A stretch of DNA of 64,000 bases, taken from Cytobacillus praedii. Its GTDB lineage: Bacteria > Bacillota > Bacilli > Bacillales > Cytobacillaceae. The notes under the pieces are model-generated. The model did no database searches. It was not told where the DNA came from and saw only the letters and a list, made by a program, of their open reading frames with translations. Shown here piece after piece: positions 46,177 to 56,003 of the stretch (the first letter of the stretch is position 1; every line of letters begins with the position of its first letter). Position numbers and translations under genes: made by a program. The DNA is taken from assembly GCF_001439605.1 (NCBI RefSeq), contig NZ_LMBX01000007.1, forward strand, positions 124,001-188,000, written 5' to 3'.

Positions 46177-46794
46177 ATGTTCAAAAGAGTTGCATCAGAT
46201 GTATTAGGATTAAGTGATGTTGGAAGTGTGATTAAGCCTATCGATTATGATAAAGTAGATGCTGATGATTACGTTCTCCATGAGGACAATGAGAAGATTT
46301 ACTTTTTAATTAAATCAAAATCGGATGAATATTGTTTTACAAATAAAGCGTTAATTCATTTAGATGGAACAAGTGCACTGAGCAAAAAAAGAAGTTTAAA
46401 GCGTTATTCATACAAGGAGCATACAATTTCAGATGTGATGCTTGAGACAGCGGGCACGGTTGATTTGGATGTAGAAATAAAATTTGTGATTGGGTCTGTC
46501 CACTTTTCTATAGATGTTCATAAGAAATATATTGAAGAATTGAAAGACTTATATAAAGCACTCATTCGTATTTCGGAAATTTGTCATGAAAATGAAGTAT
46601 CCATGTCATACGCAGAGAAGAGCTTGGAATTAACTTCAAACACATTCAGCCGTTCAGCTGTTCCGCAGGATAATAATTTCGTGGATAACTTCAGAGTATT
46701 AAACGAAACCGCATTTAATTGGCTTATGAATAGCAGAAAGAAATACAATGTAAAAGATTTCGGGTTTGTATTTGAAAAATATATTAATAATTGA
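46177..46794 (+). CDS. PH-domain protein (YvbH-like)
   Basis: This 205-residue soluble protein has an N-terminal bacterial PH domain (YVLHEDNEKIYFLIKSKSDEYCFTNKALIHLDG, SVHFSIDVHKKYIEELKDLYKAL) and a C-terminal helical part. Such proteins are widespread in Bacillus with unknown function. The ATG at 46177 is preceded by AGGGGGG; the longer reading from 46111 is rejected for lack of a site. Confidence 0.82.
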   Translation: MFKRVASDVLGLSDVGSVIKPIDYDKVDADDYVLHEDNEKIYFLIKSKSDEYCFTNKALIHLDGTSALSKKRSLKRYSYKEHTISDVMLETAGTVDLDVEIKFVIGSVHFSIDVHKKYIEELKDLYKALIRISEICHENEVSMSYAEKSLELTSNTFSRSAVPQDNNFVDNFRVLNETAFNWLMNSRKKYNVKDFGFVFEKYINN

Positions 46795-46799
46795 TTCAT

Positions 46800-46840
46800 A
46801 AAAAGCAGTGATCTTAATTTTTAAGATCCTGCTTTTCTTT
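46800..46840 (+). terminator. Intrinsic terminator of the PH-domain gene
   Basis: AAAAGCAG plus GATCTTAA pair with TTAAGATC plus CTGCTTTT (46801-46836, one bulged T), followed by CTTTG. Confidence 0.85.
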
Positions 46841-46920
46841 GTCTTGAGAAACAAAACTAATTAAAACTTTATGATATAATAGGAAGATAAAAAGTTACTT
46901 TTGAACATTTGGAGGATAAT

Positions 46921-49521
46921 ATGGCAGCTTATACGCCTATGATACAGCAATACTTGAGAGTAAAGGCAGATTACGAGGATGCCTTTTTATTTTTTCGTCT
47001 CGGAGATTTTTACGAAATGTTTTTCGACGATGCAGTTAAAGCATCACAGGAGCTTGAAATTACACTAACAAGCAGAGAAGGGGGTTCAGAGGATAGGATT
47101 CCAATGTGTGGAGTCCCGTACCATTCTGCACCACAATATATTGAACAGTTAGTTGAACGTGGATATAAGGTAGCCATTTGTGAACAAACGGAAGATCCAA
47201 AACAGGCAAAGGGTGTCGTTAAAAGGGAAGTCGTTCAATTAATAACGCCCGGAACAAGGATGGAAGGGAAAGGTCTTCTTGAGAAGGAAAACAATTTCAT
47301 CGCAACAATCACTTCTTTTGATGATGAAACCTTTGGATTTGCTTACAACGATCTCACAACTGGAGAAACAAAGGTTACTATGGTTAGCTCAGGCTTTGAT
47401 GAATTATTGAATGAACTATCCATTTCAGGTGCGAAAGAACTCATTATAGCACGCGATTTCAACGGAGATTGGCAGCGGAGATTGAAAGAACGTTCTATTC
47501 TAACAATCTCGTTTGAGGAAGATTGTAAGAGTAAAGATTCCTATCAGGCTTTACTTGATGAGATTAGTCAGGACAAGCTGCGTCAAACAGCATCCAGACT
47601 ATTTAACTACTTATATCGTACGCAAAAAAGAAGTTTAGATCATTTACAGAAAGTATCTACCTATCAAACAAATCAATACATGAAAATTGATTATTTTTCT
47701 AAGAGGAATTTGGAGCTAACTGAAACGATTCGTTCCAAAGGAAAAAAAGGCTCATTGCTGTGGCTGCTGGATGAAACAAAAACAGCTATGGGAGGCAGGC
47801 TTTTAAAGCAATGGGTTGACCGTCCACTTGTGAATGAGAAGGAAATCATTCGCCGGCAAACACTAGTTGAAACCTTTATTGCATCCTATTTTGAACGTGA
47901 AGAATTAAGAGAAAAGTTAAAGGAAGTATATGATCTTGAACGTCTTGCCGGCAGAGTGGCCTTCGGGAATGTGAATGCGCGAGATTTAGTTCAATTAAGA
48001 CGTTCCTTGCTCCAGATCCCTAATTTGAAAGAAGTTCTTAGAAGACTTTCAAATAATGAGGCTGAAGTACTTGCTGAGAAGCTTGATGCTTGTGAAGAGG
48101 TTGTCGATCTACTTGAGCGTGCGATTGTAGAGAATCCCCCCCTTTCCATTAAAGATGGAAACATGATTAGGGATGGATATCATGAGCAATTAGACCAATA
48201 TCGTGATGCAACTAGAAATGGGAAAACATGGATCGCACAGCTAGAAAAACAGGAGCGGGAGAAGACGGGCATTAAGTCTTTGAAGGTCGGCTATAATCGT
48301 GTATTTGGTTACTATATTGAAGTCACAAGAGCGAACTTACACCTTTTAAAGGAAGGGCAATATGAGCGAAAGCAGACATTAACAAATGCAGAGAGATTTA
48401 TTACTCCTGATTTGAAAGAAAAAGAAGCACTTATTTTGCAAGCGGAAGAAAAGAGTGTTGAGCTGGAATACGAATTGTTTACCGCAGTACGTGAGCATGT
48501 GAAGGAATTTATCCCAAGATTGCAAGCTCTGGCAAAATCAATTAGTGAGCTCGATGTATTGCAATGCTTTGCAACAGTAAGTGAAGAGAGACATTATGTG
48601 AAGCCTTCATTTACAAAGGAAAGAAGAATTGTGATTAAAGATGGAAGACACCCCGTTGTAGAGAAGGTCATGAACGCACAAGAGTATGTGCCGAATGATT
48701 GTTATATGGATGCAGAGAGAGAAATGCTCCTTATAACGGGACCTAATATGTCAGGTAAAAGTACGTACATGAGACAAATTGCGTTAACAGCTATATTAGC
48801 GCAAATTGGCTGTTATGTACCTGCATCAGAAGCCATTATGCCAATCTTTGATCAAGTCTTTACAAGAATTGGTGCTGCAGATGATCTTATCTCAGGACAA
48901 AGTACGTTTATGGTTGAAATGCTGGAAGCAAGGAATGCCATTGTAAATGCTACACAAGATAGTCTAATTCTCTTCGATGAAATTGGCCGTGGTACATCAA
49001 CATATGATGGCATGGCGTTAGCACAGGCAATTATCGAATATATTCATAACCGCTTAGGGGCGAAAACTTTATTTTCCACTCATTATCATGAATTGACAGT
49101 TTTGGAGGAAGAACTCCAAATGGTTAAGAATGTTCACGTTAGCGCAATCGAGCAAAATGGCAAAGTTGTATTTCTTCATAAAATAAAAGAGGGCGCAGCG
49201 GACAAGAGCTATGGAATTCACGTGGCACAGCTAGCTGAACTGCCAGCAGAGCTGATTACGAGAGCGAATGAAATTTTGACAAAGCTTGAGCAGAAGGATG
49301 AGCAGATAAAGCAGCCTCCTGCAGGAAAGAAAATGAATAACGTAGCTGAAGATGCTGCCCAGCTTTCCTTCTTTGATGAACCCGCTGAGAAGAAACCATC
49401 GGCATTGAGCACAAAGGAAAAACGAATTATTGAAAAAGTAAGAGACATTGATATTTTAGATATGACGCCAATGGAAGCATTAAATACTCTATATGAATTA
49501 CACAAAAAATTAAAAGGGTAA
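46921..49521 (+). CDS. mutS: DNA mismatch repair protein MutS
   Basis: The 866-residue mismatch-recognition ATPase shows the mismatch-binding phenylalanine-glutamate motif near residue 30 ([13 protein letters not shown]). The ABC-type ATPase has Walker [12 protein letters not shown] near residue 608, and the signature [37 protein letters not shown] follows it. A C-terminal QLSFFDE is a classical beta-clamp binding motif. The ATG at 46921 follows GGAGG by 5 bases; an in-frame TTG four codons upstream overlaps that site. mutL follows after 26 bases. Confidence 0.98.
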   Translation: MAAYTPMIQQYLRVKADYEDAFLFFRLGDFYEMFFDDAVKASQELEITLTSREGGSEDRIPMCGVPYHSAPQYIEQLVERGYKVAICEQTEDPKQAKGVVKREVVQLITPGTRMEGKGLLEKENNFIATITSFDDETFGFAYNDLTTGETKVTMVSSGFDELLNELSISGAKELIIARDFNGDWQRRLKERSILTISFEEDCKSKDSYQALLDEISQDKLRQTASRLFNYLYRTQKRSLDHLQKVSTYQTNQYMKIDYFSKRNLELTETIRSKGKKGSLLWLLDETKTAMGGRLLKQWVDRPLVNEKEIIRRQTLVETFIASYFEREELREKLKEVYDLERLAGRVAFGNVNARDLVQLRRSLLQIPNLKEVLRRLSNNEAEVLAEKLDACEEVVDLLERAIVENPPLSIKDGNMIRDGYHEQLDQYRDATRNGKTWIAQLEKQEREKTGIKSLKVGYNRVFGYYIEVTRANLHLLKEGQYERKQTLTNAERFITPDLKEKEALILQAEEKSVELEYELFTAVREHVKEFIPRLQALAKSISELDVLQCFATVSEERHYVKPSFTKERRIVIKDGRHPVVEKVMNAQEYVPNDCYMDAEREMLLITGPNMSGKSTYMRQIALTAILAQIGCYVPASEAIMPIFDQVFTRIGAADDLISGQSTFMVEMLEARNAIVNATQDSLILFDEIGRGTSTYDGMALAQAIIEYIHNRLGAKTLFSTHYHELTVLEEELQMVKNVHVSAIEQNGKVVFLHKIKEGAADKSYGIHVAQLAELPAELITRANEILTKLEQKDEQIKQPPAGKKMNNVAEDAAQLSFFDEPAEKKPSALSTKEKRIIEKVRDIDILDMTPMEALNTLYELHKKLKG

Positions 49522-49547
49522 AAGGTTTGAACATGGAGGTGTAGGCA

Positions 49548-51422
49548 ATGTCCAAAATTATTCAGTTAGATGACGCTCTTTCGAATAAAATTGCTGCCGG
49601 GGAAGTAGTTGAAAGGCCAGCCTCTGTCGTAAAAGAACTAGTGGAAAATTCAATTGATGCTGGGAGCACCATCATTGAAATAGAGACAGAAGAAGCGGGA
49701 TTAGCAAAAATTCGCATCATCGATAATGGAGATGGAATTGAGGAAGACGATGTATTGACTGCATTCCAGCGCCATGCGACAAGTAAAATTAAAGATGAAA
49801 CGGATCTCTTTCGAATTCGAACATTAGGATTCCGTGGTGAAGCATTGCCAAGTATCGCTTCTGTTTCAAGAATTGACATGAAAACTTCAACAGGAGAGAT
49901 TGGTACTCGTGTTCAAGTTGAGGGTGGAAAAGTGGAAGCTGTTGAAAAAGCTCCAGGAAGGAAGGGAACTGATTTAACGGTGTCCGATTTGTTCTTCAAT
50001 ACACCAGCACGGCTTAAATATATGAAGACCATTCACACTGAACTTGGAAATATTACCGATGTAGTCAATCGGCTGGCTCTTGCTCATCCAGAAGTTTCGT
50101 TCCGCCTCATTCATAACGACCGAAAGCTTTTGCATACGAATGGGAACGGGGATGTTCGCCAAGTATTAGCAGCTATCTACGGCATGAATATTGTAAAAAA
50201 AATGGTGCCGCTAGAAGCTGCTTCTCTAGATTTTCGCATTAGCGGGTATGCTGCACTTCCTGAAATTACTAGAGCTTCAAGGAATTACATTTCGACAATG
50301 ATCAACGGGCGCTTTATAAAAAATTATCCGCTCGCTAAAGCGATTCAAGAGGGATATCATACTTTACTTCCTATAGGACGCTACCCAATTGTTCTATTAA
50401 ATATAGAGATGGACCCGCTTCTTGTAGATGTGAATGTCCATCCATCAAAAATGGAAGTGCGCCTAAGTAAAGAACAGGAATTAAATGAACTTGTGACAGG
50501 AGCAATTAAGAATGTATTTAAGTCACAGGAATTGATTCCAACAGGTTTTACAGAACCTAAAGCAGTAAAGCCGAGAGAGGAACAAACATTTTTAGAACTG
50601 GAACATGTACCAGTCTTCAATCCTATACAAGTAACGGCAGTGGAAAACTCTATACCTTCCTATATTCGTGAAACTCGAATAGAAAATGAGCCGAGGAAAG
50701 AAATGTTTACTGATTATACAAATGAGGTGCATGAAGAAAGGGATTTTACAGCTGGTCCATATGTTTCAGATGTGGAAGACGTATCTGAGGTGGTTATAAA
50801 CGATTCGAATTTTAACCAAATCAATCAAAATCAGCCTTCAAGAGTCCCTCCTTTATATCCAATTGGGCAAATGCACGGCACATATATATTTGCTCAGAAT
50901 GAGAAGGGCCTGTATATTATCGACCAGCATGCTGCCCAGGAACGGATTAAATACGAGTACTTTAAAGAAAAGGTTGGACAAGTCGAAAGTGAGCTTCAAG
51001 AAATGCTAATTCCACTCACTTTTGAATATTCGACAGATGACTATATAAAAATTGACGAATATAAACATGAACTTGAAAAAGTAGGTGTCTTCCTTGAGCC
51101 GTTTGGACACAATAGCTTTATCATTCGCTCCCATCCCCAATGGCTTCCAAAAGGGGAAGAGAAAGAAATCATAGAAGACATGATTGAACAGCTTCTTTCA
51201 ATGAAAAGAGTGGATATTAAAAAATTAAGGGAAGAAGCAGCCATCATGATGAGCTGTAAAGCTTCCATTAAAGCCAATCACCATCTAAGAAATGATGAAA
51301 TCCAAGCCTTGCTTGATGAACTAAGACACACAACAGACCCATTTACATGTCCGCACGGACGCCCTATCATCATTCAGTATTCGATTTATGAGATGGAGAA
51401 GATGTTTAAACGGGTGATGTAA
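49548..51422 (+). CDS. mutL: DNA mismatch repair endonuclease MutL
   Basis: The 624-residue partner of MutS has an N-terminal GHKL ATPase ([51 protein letters not shown]). The C-terminal endonuclease domain has the metal motif [12 protein letters not shown] near residue 460, and the accessory [12 protein letters not shown] and CPHGRPI motifs of nicking MutL proteins. Such MutL acts in species without MutH. A terminator follows, after which the conserved order breaks down. Confidence 0.98.
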   Translation: MSKIIQLDDALSNKIAAGEVVERPASVVKELVENSIDAGSTIIEIETEEAGLAKIRIIDNGDGIEEDDVLTAFQRHATSKIKDETDLFRIRTLGFRGEALPSIASVSRIDMKTSTGEIGTRVQVEGGKVEAVEKAPGRKGTDLTVSDLFFNTPARLKYMKTIHTELGNITDVVNRLALAHPEVSFRLIHNDRKLLHTNGNGDVRQVLAAIYGMNIVKKMVPLEAASLDFRISGYAALPEITRASRNYISTMINGRFIKNYPLAKAIQEGYHTLLPIGRYPIVLLNIEMDPLLVDVNVHPSKMEVRLSKEQELNELVTGAIKNVFKSQELIPTGFTEPKAVKPREEQTFLELEHVPVFNPIQVTAVENSIPSYIRETRIENEPRKEMFTDYTNEVHEERDFTAGPYVSDVEDVSEVVINDSNFNQINQNQPSRVPPLYPIGQMHGTYIFAQNEKGLYIIDQHAAQERIKYEYFKEKVGQVESELQEMLIPLTFEYSTDDYIKIDEYKHELEKVGVFLEPFGHNSFIIRSHPQWLPKGEEKEIIEDMIEQLLSMKRVDIKKLREEAAIMMSCKASIKANHHLRNDEIQALLDELRHTTDPFTCPHGRPIIIQYSIYEMEKMFKRVM

Positions 51423-51433
51423 TTTATAGTAGT

Positions 51434-51474
51434 GGAGAACCTTTGATATATTAAGGTTCTCCTTTGTTATTTTA
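51434..51474 (+). terminator. Intrinsic terminator of mutS-mutL
   Basis: GGAGAACCTT (51434-51443) pairs with AAGGTTCTCC (51453-51462), followed by TTTGTTATTTT. Confidence 0.85.
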
Positions 51475-51499
51475 TAGAATTGACCACTTTTATCGCTTT

Positions 51500-51774
51500 T
51501 TAGTTATTTTTCTTTAATGCTTTTGAAAAATTTTCTGCAGATGCATCCTGAATATTAGGTGTAACTTGACTATATTTATCTAGTGTTACTGAATCATTTG
51601 AATGCCCCAATCTTTCAGAAACCACTTTTGGATTTTCTCCAATTTCATACATAATAGATAGTTGCATGAGTATGTCGTAAATCATGAAAACGAATCCTTT
51701 TTAGATTTGCAAGTTTAATATGAAGTGATAAAACTGGATGACTGTACTCAAATAATTGATATAAAAGGTTCAAT
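51500..51774 (-). pseudogene. Remnant of a tyrosine recombinase (phage/ICE integrase), C-terminal part, frameshifted
   Basis: On the minus strand one frame reads KLANLKRIRFHDLRHTHAT, containing the catalytic HxLR motif, then hits a stop. A one-base shift lets the next frame continue with EIGENPKVVSERLGHS and the tyrosine region TLDKYSQVTPNIQ to the end at 51500. Together they are the typical C-terminal third of a phage-type integrase. The N-terminal two thirds, including the first catalytic arginine, are absent. The element it served is gone or decayed. Confidence 0.8.
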
Positions 51775-51932
51775 CACAAAGGAATTTGCAGTCAAGCAAA
51801 AGCTTTTTGAAATAAAGTTCATGGATTTAATTACTCTCTTGAAATATAAAAATGGACAATTTGTGGAGTGTAAAAAACTATCCAACGAATTCCGAATACT
51901 TTAAAGAGTTAATTAATTAATTTTGTAAGACT

Positions 51933-52136
51933 GTGAATCTTCCAAAATATAAGATTACTAATGTTATAGGTGTTTCCACGCAGATTATTAATTCATGGGA
52001 ACGTGAAGGGGTGCCTGTTCGAATAAAACCCTATGTGATGTCGGTGTTAAAGAATGTCTTATTTGAGAAAAAGAGTGAGCGTTCACAAAATTTAATAAGG
52101 AGTGAGAACGTTGAAAACCGTTCAGCCGATACGTGA
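51933..52136 (+). pseudogene. Fragment with a helix-turn-helix-like stretch next to the second recombinase
   Basis: The open frame reads NLPKYKITNVIGVSTQIINSWEREGVPVR, which has the look of an excisionase or Cro-type helix-turn-helix. It then becomes unconvincing where it overlaps the ribosome binding site of the following recombinase. It has no good start signal and is preceded by stops. I report it as a possible remnant of the same mobile element. Confidence 0.3.
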
Positions 52137-52658
52137 CATTGCAATGATTGCGGATATGAAAGATGTCCTTATGAAACAACACTATCGCAACTATTTCTAT
52201 TTTGTATTAGGCATTAACACTGGATCACGCATTAATGACCTTCTTGTATTAAGAGTGGGGGATGTAAGGGATAAAAGCCATATCACCATAACTGAGCAGA
52301 AATCAGGAAAGTTAAAACGGTTTAGATCAATAACGAACTCAAACAACATTTCAGTAAGTTTACGATTGATAAGAACAAAGCAGCATATCTTTTCCAGTCA
52401 AAGAGAGGTCACAGGATCGCATACACAGGGTTCAGACATGGAAGATACTCAATCCTGCAGCTCAAGAGGTTGGATTGAGTGAGATAGGTACTCAGACCCT
52501 TAGAAAGACATTTGGTTGGGTACCATTTTTATCAGGAATATAAAGACGTAGCAGTATTGCAACAGAAATTTAATCATTCCAGTCCGGCTGTGACCATGAG
52601 ATACATAGGGATTAACCAGGACATTATGGATGAAGCCGTTGATGGGTTTAGTTTATAG
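52111..52658 (+). pseudogene. Tyrosine recombinase broken by three frameshifts
   Basis: A TTG at 52111 with AAGGAG upstream begins KTVQPIRDIAMIADMKDVL and keeps the first catalytic region INTGSRINDLLVLRVGDV and the lysine hairpin TEQKSGKLKRF. One base is then missing near 52325, after which the second frame reads INNELKQHFSKFTIDKNKAA and YLFQSKRG. Another shift near 52439 gives KILNPAAQEVGLSEIGTQTLRKTFGW (Q where the catalytic H is usual). An extra G near 52518 shifts to HFYQEYKDVAVLQQKFNHSS and the tyrosine motif VTMRYIGINQDIMDEAV. All parts align as one roughly 180-residue single-domain integrase, so this is a decayed gene, or multiple sequencing errors. Confidence 0.85.
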
Positions 52659-52713
52659 AATTTGTATTATGTTTATTAAAGAAAGTACAAGCAATCCATG
52701 CTTGGCCGATAAT

Positions 52714-53673
52714 TTAGGTATTACTTATCGTTGGAATTCTAAATAATACATCAGAATCATAATTGCTTTCTTTTCCCTTTTTAATAACATATGCACCAAC
52801 TGCCCAAACAAAATTATCTACTTCAGAAAGACTTATATTCTTAGGAGAAATTTTATGGCCAATTAAGGAATATTTAATGTAATCAATTAGATCTTTGTTT
52901 TTTCGACCATTGATATCTAGTAAAAATTTAATTTCACTGACTGGTAATATATTTTCTACATCTAACCAATTGTCAAAAAGTCTTTTGATATGTCTATCTG
53001 GTTTAAATCCGTTCCAACCTAAATTTCTTAGAAACTCGCTTGTTAGTGGGTATCCCATACCATCGAATTTTAATACTGCAAAGTCTCTATGAAGGTCTAT
53101 ACAAGAAAGAAATTCTTCACCCTCCCATTTTGATGGTGGGTTTGCGAAGAATCCAGCAATGCAAATGAAAAGATTTTTTTCATCAATTTCTACATTGAAT
53201 TTATTTTGATGAAGTTTATTAAAACCATTCATTACTTGCTTTATGTATTCAGAGTAGTAGTTTTCAATATTTGAAAGCTTTTTGGCCCATTTTAAAACTG
53301 CATTAACGTCATTAGAACAACTCTGACCCGGAAAAAAAGGTCTGAGATCATTTACAAGGCTATTACTATTTTCATAGGTTTTTAAAGGGTCATAATTGAA
53401 AAGCTGTGTTCTTAATGATTCTTCCTTTGAAATAAAAGTTACCCAGTTTCTTGAATTACTCCCTAATGATTTGACAGCTGCTTCAAAAAGTTCAGAGTTA
53501 GATATTTCTCTGTTTATATCTCTTACGGGCTGATTTAATGAGGAGATTAATAATCTTGAGAACTCATCAATATTCTTAGGGTCTCTGTCAAAACCATAAT
53601 CTTGCTGAATTTTCGTTCTAATTGCTTGGTTTTCATAGAGAAGTTCTTTTAATTTATTTAAATTCAATTCCAA
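52714..53673 (-). CDS. Helix-hairpin-helix DNA glycosylase-like protein of unknown specificity
   Basis: I do not know a named homologue of this 319-residue protein. Residues 203-219 (FDGMGYPLTSEFLRNLG) form a hairpin-like motif. They are followed by GFKPDRHIKRLF (residues 222-233), where D226 stands at the place of the catalytic aspartate in the HhH-GPD base-excision family (compare VDTHVxR). The rest is helical and acidic-basic mixed, with no membrane segment. The start is TTG with AAAGGAGAG 7 bases upstream. TATAAT on the minus strand (53727-53732) gives a promoter. It lies beside recombinase remnants, so it was probably acquired, and could serve DNA repair or defence. Family assignment is by motif only. 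Confidence 0.7.
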   Translation of the reverse strand: MELNLNKLKELLYENQAIRTKIQQDYGFDRDPKNIDEFSRLLISSLNQPVRDINREISNSELFEAAVKSLGSNSRNWVTFISKEESLRTQLFNYDPLKTYENSNSLVNDLRPFFPGQSCSNDVNAVLKWAKKLSNIENYYSEYIKQVMNGFNKLHQNKFNVEIDEKNLFICIAGFFANPPSKWEGEEFLSCIDLHRDFAVLKFDGMGYPLTSEFLRNLGWNGFKPDRHIKRLFDNWLDVENILPVSEIKFLLDINGRKNKDLIDYIKYSLIGHKISPKNISLSEVDNFVWAVGAYVIKKGKESNYDSDVLFRIPTISNT

Positions 53674-53793
53674 ATTGACTCTCTCCTTTATTGTAATAAG
53701 AAAATAGTACCATTTATTAAGTCTAGATTATATAAAGTAAGAGCAATTAACAAAAGAATTATTCAGTTTACCAGAATTATCCCGATTTTAACA

Positions 53794-53822
53794 TAAAAAA
53801 AAGCGCCAAGAAACTTAGCGCC
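53794..53822 (-). terminator. Terminator of the small secreted peptide gene
   Basis: On the minus strand GGCGCTAAG-TTT-CTTGGCGCT is followed by a run of eight T, directly after the 42-codon gene's stop. Confidence 0.85.
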
Positions 53823-53829
53823 AATCTAA

Positions 53830-53958
53830 TCAAGGTCCACATGTATGAGGCTTATTAGCATTTTCTGCCCAACAAGCTGATGCACTTAAAGCAAAGGCAC
53901 TAGAAGAAGATACTATTATTCCTAACGCGACAGCTATGTAAAATATTTTCTTTTTCAT
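53830..53958 (-). CDS. Small secreted peptide, 42 residues, two cysteines in the predicted mature part
   Basis: The minus-strand ATG at 53958 has an ideal site (AAAGGAGG, 7 bases upstream). The product starts MKKKIFYIAVALGIIVSS, a short basic n-region and a hydrophobic core, followed by an AxA-type cleavage region (ALSASA) and a mature tail of about 14 residues, CWAENANKPHTCGP. The two cysteines could form a loop. TGTTATAAT, an extended -10, lies upstream on the minus strand, and a strong terminator follows. All signals of a real gene are present. It could be a signalling peptide, a small toxin or an envelope peptide; nothing in the sequence decides. I recognise no homologue. Confidence 0.7.
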   Translation of the reverse strand: MKKKIFYIAVALGIIVSSSSAFALSASACWAENANKPHTCGP

Positions 53959-54082
53959 TGTCTTACCTCCTTTCCGATTACAAACTAATTATAACAAATA
54001 TTGGCAATTTTTAACTGAAGATAATTCGTAAAAATCAGACAATTCAATATTTAAATCGACACAATATTTAGGAGGAATGAAT

Positions 54083-54482
54083 ATGCGTGAGATAAAAACT
54101 AACTAAATCTTTCGAAAATGGTTTAGTTATCAAACACCGTAAATCAGCCATTATCTTTGAAAATGTTAGTGGTAAAAAGGAGAAAGAAGAACGTTTATCT
54201 TATGTATTTTCAAAAGAAGGTTTTAAAGAGTTTGCTGCTTATATCGATGAGGTAGCTAAAGAATCATGGTCCAATGTTGTACCAAAAGAGGCAAATAGCG
54301 TTGGTTCAGATTATGACGAATAATATGACCGAAAATATGATGCTAATGGAAGTCAATGGATTTCGGAAAAGGGAATCGGAATTATGCCACCTTATTGGTC
54401 AGTCGAAACGCTATATCAATTTAACAATCCTAAAATACAGTCATTCAGTTATGATTTGCGAAAAAAGTTAATCAACTCTTGA
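54083..54482 (+). pseudogene. Unrecognised gene broken by one frameshift and one in-frame stop
   Basis: GGAGG stands 7 bases before ATG 54083 (MREIKTN), which stops after seven codons. Skipping one base near 54104 restores a long frame (KSFENGLVIKHRKSAIIFEN, then LSYVFSKEGFKEFAAYIDEV) that ends at TAA 54321. The same frame continues without interruption as YDRKYDANGSQWISEKGIG and MPPYWSVETLYQFNNPKIQS to TGA at 54482. The intact protein would have had about 132 residues. I do not recognise the family; codon pattern and good ribosome binding site show it was once translated. Confidence 0.6.
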
Positions 54483-54538
54483 GTAAAAATGTTACCAATT
54501 AAAAAAGAGCAGGATTGCTCCTTCTCTTTATTAATGAT

Positions 54539-54684
54539 CTATCTAATTCCTCTAACAGCAAATGCAATATCCCATAAACTGTTGGCGATTTCAGGTAATT
54601 GAATAGCGATTATAACTGAACTAACTACTATTGTGCCTAAAAAAATAACAGGAGTATCTTAAATAGATCATACTATTTTTTCAT
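54539..54684 (-). pseudogene. Eroded small membrane-protein gene
   Basis: On the minus strand AGGAGG precedes ATG 54684, but the frame stops after three codons. Further down another frame reads PVIFLGTIVVSSVIIAIQLP and NSLWDIAFAVRGIR before a stop at 54539. This looks like a one-helix small protein that has lost its frame at least twice. Confidence 0.4.
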
Positions 54685-54814
54685 ATTAATCCTCCTAAAT
54701 TGGTGTGATTAAATAATACAACAATTACCAAATTATTAGGTCAATAATCATTAAAAAACATAATAAGCAAGATGTTTAATAGTATTTTGAACGATTGTGT
54801 GCAATAAACAATGA

Positions 54815-54850
54815 AGAAAAAACCACTCAACAGAATTTACATATGAGTGG
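54815..54850 (-). terminator. Terminator of the GNAT acetyltransferase gene
   Basis: CCACTCA and TGAGTGG arms (54823-54829, 54844-54850) are followed on the minus strand by TTTTTTC. Confidence 0.8.
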
Positions 54851-54883
54851 AATAAATATAACTTTTAATAGGAATGAACAGCG

Positions 54884-55423
54884 TTATGCATTTGGATTTA
54901 TAATAGCTAACACCTGATGATCTTCCCAATTGCCGTTAATTTTAACATTTTTTATTGCTATTCCTTCTTTATGAAAACCAGCTTTTTCTAAAACTCTTAT
55001 TGATCCGATGTTATGTGGCATTACTCCAGCTTCAATTCTATGTAAGTTAAGGGTTTGAAATGCATAATTGACGATTAACTTAGCTGCTTCTGTGGTAAAA
55101 CCGTTGCCGTTATGTTCTTGATCTAAGTCATATCCAATGAAAGCCCTTTGTTGAGGTCCACGCAAAACTTGGAATAAGCTAATAGTACCAATGAGTTTAT
55201 GATCATTTACTTTATAGATGCCAAAATAGTATTCAATATCTTTTTGTTTGTTTTGTTCCCATTTTACTATTAATTCTTGCTGTGCTTCTAAAGACCAGTA
55301 AGTAGTAGGACGAGTCATTGAATATTTCTCAAGAAATGAGCGATTTTTATTTCGCAAAAGTAGTAATTCGTCAGCATCCGAGAGAATAAAAGGTCTAAGG
55401 TAAATATTTTCACTTTTAAGCAT
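54884..55423 (-). CDS. GNAT-family N-acetyltransferase (RimJ/RimL-like)
   Basis: The 179-residue acetyltransferase starts LKSENIYLRPFILSDADELL and has the acetyl-CoA binding loop in DQEHNGNGFTTEAAKLIVNYAF and the HRIEAGVMPHNIGSIRVLEKAGF signature of the Acetyltransf_3 (RimL) group. These enzymes acetylate protein N termini, antibiotics or small amines; this substrate is unknown. The start is set by AAGGAAG upstream on the minus strand. It stands alone within the accessory stretch, with its own terminator. Confidence 0.88.
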   Translation of the reverse strand: MLKSENIYLRPFILSDADELLLLRNKNRSFLEKYSMTRPTTYWSLEAQQELIVKWEQNKQKDIEYYFGIYKVNDHKLIGTISLFQVLRGPQQRAFIGYDLDQEHNGNGFTTEAAKLIVNYAFQTLNLHRIEAGVMPHNIGSIRVLEKAGFHKEGIAIKNVKINGNWEDHQVLAIINPNA

Positions 55424-55544
55424 CTAATCTTCCTTTCACTATTTTATACATTACATTATATCAGAAAGAAAAAACGTTTTTTGAAAGGAAAAAATATTTC
55501 ATAAAATCAATTTATATACAGTGCGAGTTTGAAGTGAACTAAAT

Positions 55545-55567
55545 GATAGGAGAATTGCTCTCCTATC
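55545..55567. other. 9-bp perfect hairpin downstream of the 81-residue membrane protein gene
   Basis: GATAGGAGA (55545-55553) pairs with TCTCCTATC (55559-55567). On the minus strand it follows the 55587 stop but lacks a T tract, so it is at most a weak terminator. Confidence 0.4.
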
Positions 55568-55586
55568 ACAAAGGTAATATGAAAGT

Positions 55587-55832
55587 TTAAAAAAGATTAG
55601 AAATTCCATCGGTGATATCTTTCCATAAATCGCCGATCATTTCAAAAATAACTGGTGAAAATTCATCCCAGAGTACCCTATTAATTAGAGAGTTTAAAGC
55701 AATCGGGAAGAATATTATGCAGATAATAATGACCAATAAAATAAATAGAAAACAACCGCAACCAGCATTATCTGACTTAAATGCACCTAACATAAGAATT
55801 AATAATATTACTCCAATAATAATGTAAAGCAT
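55587..55832 (-). CDS. Small membrane protein, 81 residues, unknown function
   Basis: The protein begins MLYIIIGVILLILMLGAFKS, has a cysteine pair (NAGCGCF), a second hydrophobic helix (LFILLVIIICIIFFPIALNS) and an amphipathic end. No family is recognised. Its Shine-Dalgarno (AGGAGAATTAG) can pair with CTAATTCTCC about 50 bases upstream on the same strand (plus coordinates 55840-55849 with 55898-55907), so translation may be hindered when both are transcribed. Confidence 0.6.
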   Translation of the reverse strand: MLYIIIGVILLILMLGAFKSDNAGCGCFLFILLVIIICIIFFPIALNSLINRVLWDEFSPVIFEMIGDLWKDITDGISNLF

Positions 55833-55977
55833 ACTTGATCTAATTCTCCTAGTCTTTGGATAGTAACTTATACCTGTATAATAATAGCATTTTTTTGGGA
55901 GAATTAGTCATTGTTTAATAAGAATAACAGGTACTTTTAATAGTTTATAAGTAAACAGAAGGTAGTTTCAGTTAAAT

Positions 55978-56003
55978 AAAAAAAAAGTCACAATTAGTGA
56001 CTA
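55978..56003 (-). terminator. Terminator of the 125-residue secreted protein gene
   Basis: On the minus strand AGTCAC-TAATT-GTGACT is followed by a run of eight T. Confidence 0.85.

Noticed and set aside
51725-51904. Short plus-strand frame beginning at a GTG (VIKLDDCTQIIDIKG...)
   Set aside because: No ribosome binding site, and it is antisense to the better supported integrase remnant.
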